Source of the DNA: Flectonema sp. DT1601
Lineage: Eukaryota > Euglenozoa > Diplonemea > Diplonemida > Diplonemidae
Assembly (NCBI GenBank): GCA_964019425.1
Contig: OZ025814.1
Span: 1,006,001 to 1,070,000, forward strand
Reading direction: 5' to 3'
Length of the DNA: 64,000 nt
Part shown: one piece after another, positions 33,601 through 41,107 of the stretch
Position numbering within the stretch: position 1 is the stretch's first letter
Layout: every line of letters begins with the position of its first letter
Program-made: the position numbers and the translations under genes
Notes under the pieces: model-generated
Told to the model about the DNA's origin: nothing
Seen by the model: only the letters and a program-made list of their open reading frames with translations
The model's database searches: none

Positions 33601-36600
33601 AGTAACCCTCATCCTGAATCCGCATGCTCTTTGTCAACTCCACCGCCTGAAACCCGTCACCACCCCAGAGATACGATGTATGAAGCGAAGCATTTAAAGC
33701 AGGCATGTCGCCATCTGCCCTCACAATCGGAAGTGTCTGCTGTAAGTCGGCGATGATAATCATGGGGCACCCTCCGAACCGCTTGTTCCACTTGTGTGAA
33801 CGGATGCGACGCATGGTCCTGTCGAGCAACTCAAAATGGCGGCGGTCCGTCATTCCTGCTTCGTCCCATAAGATGCAACTGCACTCCTGCAGCGCCCTCC
33901 ACTGCTTGCCGTATTCTGTGATGTTGAGCACCTGCAGTTGTTGGTTGTCGTTCAGGACGATGGGGAGTCGGAAGCGCGAGTGAGCGGTTGTTCCAAGCTC
34001 GAGCAAGGTAGCGGCAATTCCCGTCGAAGCAACCGCAATCACACTCCGTGGTACACAGATTCCCTGTTCTCCGCGGGTACTCCTCGCCCAATTCAGGAAG
34101 CAGTTGGCAAGAAATGTTTTACCGGTTCCAGCTGGGGCCTGCACAAAGATGGTGTCACCTGCGCCGCCTCCCTCTGCCTTGCGAACCGCGTTCTGCAGCA
34201 TCTCCAACGCCGCAGATTGGTCGCGGTTGCTGCTTCGGATGAGTACCGCACTCTTTTCGTAGGCAGAGTAGTATTCCTCGGCCTTCCTCCTAGCAAGCAT
34301 GACCCCCATTGGGATGGACACTCCTCCGGTCGGCAGCGGCAGCGGAAGCTCTTCGTCGAGATTAACCATCGGCAACCCATCCTCGTTGCTGAGTAGCTGG
34401 TGGATGTCGAGAATGCACTCGCGCTCGCGCTCGGGTGGGATGAATCCAACACCGTGAACCTCCTCTTGCAGCTGCCGCTCCTGCGCGCTGAGACGCTCGT
34501 CGTAGCACATCTTGCCTCTGAATCGCTCCCAAGCGCCCTTGATGCAGTTGAGCATCCCGCAGCTGATCAGAACGGCGAAAAGGTACCGAACATACATCGA
34601 GGAGTAGCACTTCGCTGCTTCGAGCGCCGACTCCGCCTCCTTGTCGTCGAGAAAGAGCCCAAGTGCTGTCGCAGCAGCCAGCATCGTGTCGTGAACCACG
34701 CCGTCGACCGTCATGGCATCATCGAAGCTCTTCAGGCCTGGGCGCGCGTTGAGGATCAGCCGCAGGCAATACGCTTCGGTGTCACGGGGTGATACCCAAA
34801 AAATCCTGCCTATTTGAACGTCGGTCCAGCGCCTACCTGTTGTGTCCTTGCGCCGGAAGCGAGATTCTTCGCGCGAATACTCATATCCTTGGCGCAGCTT
34901 CCACTCACCCTTGACGTAGCTAAAATAGGTGGGGAAGTCGCGGTACAACAGGGTGCGACAACCGTCGGATTGGTTCTTGTCGTTGAAATTGAACCAAGCC
35001 AGCAGTGTGGTGCTTTTGGACGCGACCTTCTCGGCCAACTCATCCACGGTGTCGTCGCTGTTGAAGAAGATGGTCTCCTTCCCCTTGACGTGGATGTCAA
35101 GCCGTTTGACAGCTGGGACGTTGGAGTGTTGAGGCATGCTCAGAAGGCGGCCCGCAGCCTCGCAAGAACCCATGACCCTTGCATTCTGGTACTGGGTCAC
35201 TTCGTCTTGCACTTCCCTCGCACCTTCCTGCTTCAAGACAAAGCTCAGTCCAGGCTCTGCCTTCGTAATGTACTTGAATAAGTACCCGACGCAGTCGCCC
35301 ATGCCGTTGGTTAACTCGACGTTGATGTGAGTTTGGTACCTCATCATCAAGCCGGCGTTGTAGGGAACCACCCATTCGTTCCCCTGTCCTCTGTGAGTGG
35401 TGACGCCTGTCCGACGTCGGCGAATGGTCGAGAACCCGGACACACCTATGTGCGATATGTCCGTGAATGGTTTCGGGAAGTTGTTCTTGCAGTAGAGTTT
35501 CCCATCCTTCCCTTGCTTGTGGCACGGGCAGATCACGCCCTGGCGAGAGCAGTCGTTGTGCACCATCTTCGAAGCAATGAGGCTGTAGAGGGCTGGCTGC
35601 CTTACCGGGTCGGGTAGTTCGGCATGGACCACCGAGTCGATGTCCTCAGCTGCTGCTGGTGGATGCTTGTTCCAGGCGAGGAGGTGCATGTGCGGAAGTC
35701 CCCGCTGCTGATACTCGTAAACCCAGACAATGGCGTTGTTCTTGCCGAGAACCCCGCTTCGGATGTCTTCGCGCAGAGCACGTGCCTTGCCGTCCCAGAC
35801 ACGCATGATGAGCTCCGGTCGGTCGTTGGGTCTCTGGTTCAAAGCCTCCCCGCCTTCTCGCAAGATCTGCTGGATCTCCGGCCACTGGGTGTTGCATGTC
35901 ATGGTGACGAAGAAGGTTGGTTTGCCGTATTTCGCCATGATCGCAAGCGCGTCTTCCCGCAGCTCTCTCTTCCCGCGGGGTCCGCCTTTGAACGAAACCG
36001 GAAGAATGATGCGTCGGTTTTCGATTGCGGTGGCTGCCTCATTCTGCTGCACCGCCTGCCTGACGTCGCTGGCCGCCGCCTTCCTGCTGTGCCGAGCTCC
36101 AAAGGGTGATCGATACCAGTTGAGACGCAGATGCTCTGCACGTGCCGCCATGTCCAGTATGTACACCTGGGTCAACTTGCCAAGGCGCAGGAGCATGTTC
36201 TTTCCAGTCCTGAGAGGCCGTTCAAACATGTGAAATCCACCGTACTCCGTGGCACTCACGAAGGAGCGCCTGCTGTTATCAGTGTTTTCGGCAGCATAAT
36301 CGCCATTGTAATCTACCTCACGGCCAGCGTCGCTGTTGTTGTTTCGGGGACGAAATCTCCTGTACTTGCCTAAACCCCAACCGCAGTGGAAGACACGCAC
36401 TGCATCTTCCTGACCACCACCGCTGGCCTTCCACTCCCAAGACGGGGTGGGAAAGATCACGGGGTAACTCAGAATCTCGTACAACGGATCTTTCTCATCA
36501 ATGAACAGCTTCCGACTTCGTGGGGCGGGTACCGATGCCGAATCTCCAAAAAACAACGTGATCTTCCGATTGTCCCTCTTGATGGAGTCGTGGTCCAGGT

Positions 36601-38926
36601 CGAGGACGATCCTGATCTCGTCGAAGAACTCCTTCGAGGTGTGATCTTCTGCACGGGACGGCTGGTGGCGCTCAAGGTTTATGCTGATGGCTATATCTGT
36701 CGTTCTACGGTCCCCGTCCTGTTCCTTCGCCAGCGCTTTCTCAGCAGCATCGAGGCACTCTAGGAAGGGGTGCTGCCTGTTGCTGCTCCCTTTTCTGATG
36801 ATGACTGCAAGGCGTTTTGCGAAGCCGTGCTCCGTCCCTAACTTGCGGATTTGCGAGTTTGCGTTGTCAAGGTCGCCAGCAATGTACCAGCTTTGTCTCG
36901 GGTTGGTTTTGTCAATCACGGGATCGGTGATGTGATGTGTCCTGCCCTGAATGGAAACTGACTGGGGACCTGTTGGCTTGGATAGGCAGCTGCGACGCAT
37001 CAGCGGAACAGCGAATGACAACCTGCTGTTGACAATGTGCGAGACGCTGCGAAACTTTGATGTCTTCAACATGTCCTCGACTTCGGGGTGGATGGAGATA
37101 AGGTCAAGCTTCGAGGCAGTCCCTGCCGCGCAACACCGTGATGAAGGCTCATAGCAATAGCGCTCAGCCCCGCACCATTCGCACAAAGTGGGGTCAAGCT
37201 GCAGTGGGTTGTACCGAAAATGTGGCAGTTCCGAAATTGGTGTGGGGGATTCGTTCACTTCATCAAGCGTGATGCAACATGACCCATGCAACTTCCTTCT
37301 CCTTCGTCGGAATCTCCTAGGTCTCTTCCATCCTTCCTGGTCTCCCACTGCCAAGGCTGCCGTTCGTTCAACATCTATCTCCTTGTCCTGAATCTCCGAT
37401 CGAACACAGCGCTCAAGGAATCGCACCCTCTCAGGAATTAGCATCCCACAGATCTCAGCTGCTTCGCGCATTCTGAACACTTCCCTTGCACTGACAGCCA
37501 TGTCGGCCTTTATCTGGGTGTTGAATCTTTCTTCCAACAGGCGACGTCCGATGGCAATCCACCAGCCAGTCAATGCACTGAACTTGGCAGCGATTCCTTG
37601 TTGCTGCCATGCACGTATTCCCTCCAGCGGGCGCACTGCTGTGGTGGTGGTGGTGGTGGCTGGCGATGAAGTGTTCCTCCTTCTTGTCATCGAAGTGATG
37701 GCGACAACACCTGCAAGCAAGATGATTGTTGAAGCGGATGCTGTAGCTGAAAGACGGATGTGAGACTTGTACCGAACACCGTTGTTGCCATCGAATCGAA
37801 AGGGGTTCATGTAGCAGGCAAGTATGTGTTTACTAAGACCTCTTGGATCGAAGCTCCTTTCACAGTAACCACACTTCCTTTTACAGGCCTTTTCATGTTC
37901 TTCCAGGGCTACCAATGTTCTGAGTGGCGATCCACAGTTCTTGCAGTGATTCTGCTGACCGAACTGGTTGCGAAGTGCAAGGGAAGCAACACATGGAGCA
38001 TGCCTGCCTGCGACGGTGTCAGCCACCGCATGTTGCATCTGCTTCAAGATAGCTTCAATTTGCGAAAGGTGTGCACCTGATTTGAGGACGGTATCCACAA
38101 TCACAGTAAGCCTGCCGATAAGCGCAGCACAGACATTCTTATCATTGTTGTTGTTGTTCATTCCTCCGGGCAGTTGTTGCAGTAAGTGCCACCATTTTCT
38201 TGCCTGCTGGAGTCGGTACAGGCATCCAACATGCTGGTGTGCCTGGAGATGCAGGAGCTTATTGTGGTATGTTGGGAGCTGTGCTGATTCCTTTGTCGCA
38301 TGCAACGCCAGAATAGCAGCTGCAAGAACTGCACATGGATACCCCATACTTGTGTCGTTCTTGGTGGTGGAGGTATAGTATAAAGGTTTCCATTCTGCTG
38401 TTCGTGCGTCAGCCTGGAAGGGATTCCCTGGACAGAATGCAATATGTTTAAAAAGTCGATTTCTCCCAAAGTACAAACCACAGAAACCACAGGTTCCACT
38501 GCACTCAGAAGCGTGCTTCTTTACATATTCAGCAGGGTTGTTGTTGTTGTTGTTGATTCTTCCTGGGTCCGTGAGCTGCAGCCCACAGTTTGTGCACTTG
38601 CCTTGCACAATGGAATCTTGGTACAATAGTCCATCATCGCTGCTGTCATCACTTCCAACCTCGAAGTCCGTCAATATTTCTTCTTGGAAGTCAAACACTG
38701 TTGCAACTGCAGTGGTAGTTGGTGTTACCCTACTGCCTCGTGCAAACTTGCTGGGTGGTTTTGGCAAGCTCCTACCAAAGTCGAAGTCCATCAATCTTGC
38801 CAGTGCAGGGGTCTGTTGTACACTTTGGACCCTGCTGCCTCGTGTAAACATGCTGGGTGGCTTTGGTGCACCCCTTGGCAAGTCCATCAACATTACTACT
38901 GGCTTGTTAGCTGGTTTGTCAGGCAT
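30695..38926 (-). CDS. Helitron Rep-helicase with two OTU domains
   Basis: 2743 residues from the ATG at 38926, chosen because a CCTGTTTTTTTCAG acceptor lies just upstream. Order: two similar Cys/His finger pairs (CTNCG...CGFCG...KHIAFC and CKNCG...CGYCE...KHILAC); a third Cys cluster near 575; the HUH nuclease with PHMHLLAW near 1075 and YLFKYITK (two Tyr) near 1215; SF1 helicase with APAGTGKT near 1600, ILWDEAGM near 1687 and AYVAFTRV near 2000; OTU-like domain 1 (DCDCLHSAI near 2175, HYINL); OTU-like domain 2 (DGNCLLYAI near 2420, HYVNL); and a C-terminal Arg/Lys/Glu-rich helical repeat region. Rep nicks and joins DNA ends, the helicase unwinds. OTU modules are known in some Helitrons; two in tandem is less usual. 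No break is seen. Confidence 0.85.
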   Translation of the reverse strand: MPDKPANKPVVMLMDLPRGAPKPPSMFTRGSRVQSVQQTPALARLMDFDFGRSLPKPPSKFARGSRVTPTTTAVATVFDFQEEILTDFEVGSDDSSDDGLLYQDSIVQGKCTNCGLQLTDPGRINNNNNNPAEYVKKHASECSGTCGFCGLYFGRNRLFKHIAFCPGNPFQADARTAEWKPLYYTSTTKNDTSMGYPCAVLAAAILALHATKESAQLPTYHNKLLHLQAHQHVGCLYRLQQARKWWHLLQQLPGGMNNNNNDKNVCAALIGRLTVIVDTVLKSGAHLSQIEAILKQMQHAVADTVAGRHAPCVASLALRNQFGQQNHCKNCGSPLRTLVALEEHEKACKRKCGYCERSFDPRGLSKHILACYMNPFRFDGNNGVRYKSHIRLSATASASTIILLAGVVAITSMTRRRNTSSPATTTTTTAVRPLEGIRAWQQQGIAAKFSALTGWWIAIGRRLLEERFNTQIKADMAVSAREVFRMREAAEICGMLIPERVRFLERCVRSEIQDKEIDVERTAALAVGDQEGWKRPRRFRRRRRKLHGSCCITLDEVNESPTPISELPHFRYNPLQLDPTLCEWCGAERYCYEPSSRCCAAGTASKLDLISIHPEVEDMLKTSKFRSVSHIVNSRLSFAVPLMRRSCLSKPTGPQSVSIQGRTHHITDPVIDKTNPRQSWYIAGDLDNANSQIRKLGTEHGFAKRLAVIIRKGSSNRQHPFLECLDAAEKALAKEQDGDRRTTDIAISINLERHQPSRAEDHTSKEFFDEIRIVLDLDHDSIKRDNRKITLFFGDSASVPAPRSRKLFIDEKDPLYEILSYPVIFPTPSWEWKASGGGQEDAVRVFHCGWGLGKYRRFRPRNNNSDAGREVDYNGDYAAENTDNSRRSFVSATEYGGFHMFERPLRTGKNMLLRLGKLTQVYILDMAARAEHLRLNWYRSPFGARHSRKAAASDVRQAVQQNEAATAIENRRIILPVSFKGGPRGKRELREDALAIMAKYGKPTFFVTMTCNTQWPEIQQILREGGEALNQRPNDRPELIMRVWDGKARALREDIRSGVLGKNNAIVWVYEYQQRGLPHMHLLAWNKHPPAAAEDIDSVVHAELPDPVRQPALYSLIASKMVHNDCSRQGVICPCHKQGKDGKLYCKNNFPKPFTDISHIGVSGFSTIRRRRTGVTTHRGQGNEWVVPYNAGLMMRYQTHINVELTNGMGDCVGYLFKYITKAEPGLSFVLKQEGAREVQDEVTQYQNARVMGSCEAAGRLLSMPQHSNVPAVKRLDIHVKGKETIFFNSDDTVDELAEKVASKSTTLLAWFNFNDKNQSDGCRTLLYRDFPTYFSYVKGEWKLRQGYEYSREESRFRRKDTTGRRWTDVQIGRIFWVSPRDTEAYCLRLILNARPGLKSFDDAMTVDGVVHDTMLAAATALGLFLDDKEAESALEAAKCYSSMYVRYLFAVLISCGMLNCIKGAWERFRGKMCYDERLSAQERQLQEEVHGVGFIPPERERECILDIHQLLSNEDGLPMVNLDEELPLPLPTGGVSIPMGVMLARRKAEEYYSAYEKSAVLIRSSNRDQSAALEMLQNAVRKAEGGGAGDTIFVQAPAGTGKTFLANCFLNWARSTRGEQGICVPRSVIAVASTGIAATLLELGTTAHSRFRLPIVLNDNQQLQVLNITEYGKQWRALQECSCILWDEAGMTDRRHFELLDRTMRRIRSHKWNKRFGGCPMIIIADLQQTLPIVRADGDMPALNASLHTSYLWGGDGFQAVELTKSMRIQDEGYLKWTQGLGKGVNCDINGWTRLYGRIGNSGERIYVRQDLINFVYPQLDEGIIDENVAIASLLNSDVDELNAACLNTFPGRVFEFIAANRCTETASPDLATEDYMSQVTAGLPPQKLLLKVNSPIICTRNIYSGSGARICNGSRLVVIRCHRKVLYCQDRRTREFVLIPRIKLTPEPGKVPFEMERVQFPVRNAFALTVNKLQGQTVDRLGLDLTKSEFFAHGQAYVAFTRVRHAADIRVATQPAKRESFRNPVQLNVISSVEQAIRGHPLSPRSRAEIRRVAEEASKAARGNVARPAGVEEYHEWTDAPQDPDAVVEEQQNIKEQQFVGVSQQVEEWTRIPDTFEPDQTAGLSLPKWLSPEIYLAPGVRLDSERSYPMHVYDHVLQSLFGLALGNTKADCDCLHSAICTALGDSAWFVDTASITSDPESFRKYIGQQIQLLDEQQQRSDDGCPSSSSSSSSDSEHSSWRSAWLTDRAVDAASRILQLDIVLLKQDGLSQIVTFPEKKEEEGASQRTVHEELRWLLLQSSRVIFLWSCETAGGLHTHYINLKPFFGVSLESLSTVWHKIAAQKKDPSSSSTRAPSEVARKRKRMELPAFDPQAYLGSATRLDPTFTHPSQEYAYVMWHLFGLEMRRTGSDGNCLLYAIQNALRDVHWYANADIPSHGDLRHQICEEMVRAGSDSSWVEQYRTDGSWLTNEAIDAAAVLLHIKIVVLQQDGLRVGGFFPESCFFTEDQNEVHDHFSFLLTHHTNGTIFIWNQLGEIIHALGPHYVNLRSRSPEEALIRLRDTYRLTANDPLEARRQRWHAVTAKEREQKRMRSLALEVEARESALRRKEALEVKLLKQKELEIAARKAAREATLRRRETLKLEASPPVMAKERELKEFDTPARRKEALEVEILLRERQQKEQKAESAQKVAAALRRREAATDVEKRQQVVKAAARDASIARRVAAREAAIRRKEALAVRTS

Positions 38927-38939
38927 TTTACTTATTATC

Positions 38940-38956
38940 ACTGAAAAAAACAGGTT
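38940..38956 (-). promoter_or_regulatory. Predicted splice acceptor of the Helitron gene
   Basis: On the minus strand CCTGTTTTTTTCAG ends 15 nt before the ATG at 38926, consistent with spliced-leader addition. Confidence 0.5.
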
Positions 38957-39034
38957 AATAAAACATTTTTGAATATCAACTTAATGTACAATGTAATAAT
39001 AAAGTGTGCTACTGACTGATGTTCTGTCCTGTGC

Positions 39035-39690
39035 CAAAAAAAAAAAAAAAAATGAAATTGAAAAAATGGAATTCAAAGATTTTTCTTTTACTTTTATTGG
39101 TTAGATGTGACAAAGTGGAAATAACTGCAACAAAACTTAACTATAACAAAAAGACAGCTTGGCACCTAAAATTTTCTCCACTCAGGAATTTATGAAGAGG
39201 GTCAAGAGATAACTATAAAAAATGTGTTCCCATCTTTTTTAGGAGATCTGTAGCAAAAACCTATAGCAAAAAAAATTGAAAAAATAAAATTTTTCAGAAA
39301 ATATTATGAAGAATTTTTTTTTTACCAAATTGGCAACCTTACACCTAAATTTCAAAACCATACCAAAAAAAAATTTTCATCACATTTTATACTTTAAGAA
39401 AATGGTTACCCATCTTTTCTAGACCTGCTTGGGCACAAAAATCCAGCATTTTTCCTTAGGCAAAATTTTTTCTTTGTGTTCAAAAAAAAAAAAAATGAAA
39501 TTGCTGTAACAAAGGCAAATAACTGCAAAAGTGAAAGAATTAGAGTGAAAAAAAGATCTGTAGCAAAAAAATTGAAAAAATAAATTTTTCAGAAAATATT
39601 ATAAAGGAAAATTTTTTTCTGAAGAATTTTTTTTTTACCAAATTGGCAACCATACACCCACAATTTCAAAACCATACCACTTACTAACAA
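39035..39690. repeat. T block of the macro-repeat, first copy
   Basis: AT-rich sequence with AAATTGGCAACC(A/T)TACAC, AATTTCAAAACCATACC and ACCCATCTTTTCTAGACCTGC words. Copies at 46310-46660, 54230-54780 and 58830-59450. No coding potential. Confidence 0.75.
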
Positions 39691-39694
39691 AATT

Positions 39695-39838
39695 TGTACT
39701 CTTTTCCTTGCTGTTTTCTTCTTACTAATTTTCCTGGTTGAAAAACACAAAAAATATGCCGTAACAGGGAATTGAACCCGTGCCACGGCTACCGAATAGA
39801 CTTAAGGTCGGTGACCATATCCACTCGGCTATGCAGGC
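39695..39838 (-). mobile_element. tRNA-Leu-like SINE, copy 1
   Basis: The minus strand reads TAGCCGAGTGGATA (A-box) and, 42 nt on, GGGTTCAATTCCC (B-box), with a CTTAAG anticodon-loop-like word between them, as in tRNA-Leu(UAA). The acceptor arms do not pair well, so it is not a working tRNA. The head (39757-39838) is followed by a tail containing GTGTTTTTCAACC and AGTAAGAAGAAA, shared with the copy at 57155-57285. Confidence 0.65.
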
Positions 39839-39858
39839 CCTGGGATAGGAAAGCTAGG

Positions 39859-39882
39859 AAAGCTACTTTCTGTACTTTATTG
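39859..39882 (+). other. Spliced-leader exon remnant at the LINE 5' end
   Basis: AAAGCTAC followed by TTTCTGTACTTTATTG matches the last part of the diplonemid spliced-leader exon as I recall it (AAAGCTACAG, TTTCTGTACTTTATTG), lacking only two bases. It ends 16 nt before the ORF1 ATG, where a trans-splice junction would be. Confidence 0.75.
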
Positions 39883-39898
39883 ACATACACAACACAAA

Positions 39899-40987
39899 AT
39901 GGCTGACTGGAATGTATCCGATGGAATCGTTGTTATTGCTGAAACTACAGAAAAAGCACTAGCTGAAGCTAACGTTAGCGCTGAAGAATTTTTGAATGAA
40001 AATAGTGAACTAAAAACAGTGTTCCATAGAGTTTTTACCTCTTTGGATTATAACAGTAGGATCCTGGGCATGTTTCGACCAGATGTTTCTGAAGTAGAGA
40101 CAAACGGAAGTCTCCCCAAAATCAAAATTTTTTCTATCTTGATAAAAATAAAGGAAGAACATCAAAGGACATTCCTGAGTGTATCAGGAAGGGGTGGTAT
40201 GTTTTTTAGGCTGAAAAAAGATAACCCTTTAAATAGGGTGATAAGTGTAATATGGCTGGGGAAAACGGACCTAAAAAGTGCCGTAGAAATAAACAACAAA
40301 GTGAGCAACGCATATGGCGTCGCATTATGCAGAGGGAATTATGGCGTGAGAGTAGAGAGTGCTTCCCGTGAGGAGGTGCGCAAAAGTATTGGCGTGAAAT
40401 CTCTGGGGTACTTCTCAGTTGAGGGTATCCCAAAGGGACTCCCAGCAGAGAATATCGCAATTAACTTTGCGACTAAGGACATCGCTGCGAAAGCGATAAA
40501 AATAATTGACGGCAAGTGGATCGTCAAAATAGAAGACGACTTCCTGGGAGCAGAGGACAGGATGGTCCTAGAATGGCCAGAAAGTGGTGTGACACTGCGG
40601 TGTAACCGGACAGAAAGGCCAAAGCCTAGATCAATTACGCATACTGCAAAAAGTGAACCACAAGTAAAGTCTGGTGAGACAAAACAACAGGAAAATAAAC
40701 AAGAAAATAGTGGAATTGAGAGCAAGCTCGACAAATTATTATCAATGAACGAGACATATTTTAATAAAATAGACAATATAGAAAAGAATGTTGAGTTAAG
40801 CAACAAAAGAATCGCAAACGTCGAAATCAATGCGACGAAACAAAACAGAAACTTTGAAGTAATAGAGAAGCGTTTCAAAGAAATTGAAACAAAATTAGAA
40901 ATTTTATTGCCAGGACTAGGTCAGACAGAAATTACCGGCACTACTGGTGACACTGACATGGACATGTCAAATGGTGAATATGAATGA
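39899..40987 (+). CDS. LINE ORF1 protein
   Basis: 362 residues, starting at the first ATG after the spliced-leader block. Residues 1-250 are a mixed alpha/beta region without a recognised motif. Residues about 255-345 are Glu/Lys/Asn-rich and predicted coiled coil (ESKLDKLLSMNE..., IEKRFKEIETKLEIL). The tail is acidic. By position it is the RNA-binding or chaperone partner of ORF2; a coiled coil is common in LINE ORF1 proteins, where it drives oligomerisation. No zinc knuckle is visible. It ends with TGA at 40985-40987, and the next frame-mate is ORF2. Confidence 0.7.
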   Translation: MADWNVSDGIVVIAETTEKALAEANVSAEEFLNENSELKTVFHRVFTSLDYNSRILGMFRPDVSEVETNGSLPKIKIFSILIKIKEEHQRTFLSVSGRGGMFFRLKKDNPLNRVISVIWLGKTDLKSAVEINNKVSNAYGVALCRGNYGVRVESASREEVRKSIGVKSLGYFSVEGIPKGLPAENIAINFATKDIAAKAIKIIDGKWIVKIEDDFLGAEDRMVLEWPESGVTLRCNRTERPKPRSITHTAKSEPQVKSGETKQQENKQENSGIESKLDKLLSMNETYFNKIDNIEKNVELSNKRIANVEINATKQNRNFEVIEKRFKEIETKLEILLPGLGQTEITGTTGDTDMDMSNGEYE

Positions 40988-41107
40988 CATGCGGAAAACA
41001 ACCCAGCAGAACATCAGTTCTCACTCCCTCCAAAAGTCCCGAACCTAGAACCTAATATTGAAAGAACTTATGCTGACTTTAAGATAATTTCAGTAAATAC
41101 AAGATCA

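Larger units (their letters stand above)
29612..39034 (-). mobile_element. Helitron, autonomous-looking
   Basis: The limits are inferred by comparing interrupted and continuous macro-repeat sequence: R1 breaks off after GGGGAA at 29611 (continuous at 45680), and T-block sequence resumes near 39035. The element encodes one Rep-helicase protein on the minus strand and carries a duplicated 3' segment (29612-30285 against 30535-31215). A canonical 3' CTRR end with hairpin could not be pinned down, so both ends are approximate. Helitrons move by rolling-circle replication and make no target duplication. Confidence 0.7.

Noticed and set aside
39757-39838. Functional tRNA-Leu gene
   Set aside because: A-box and B-box are present, but the acceptor arms do not pair and related sequences recur as a dispersed repeat, so a SINE head is likelier.
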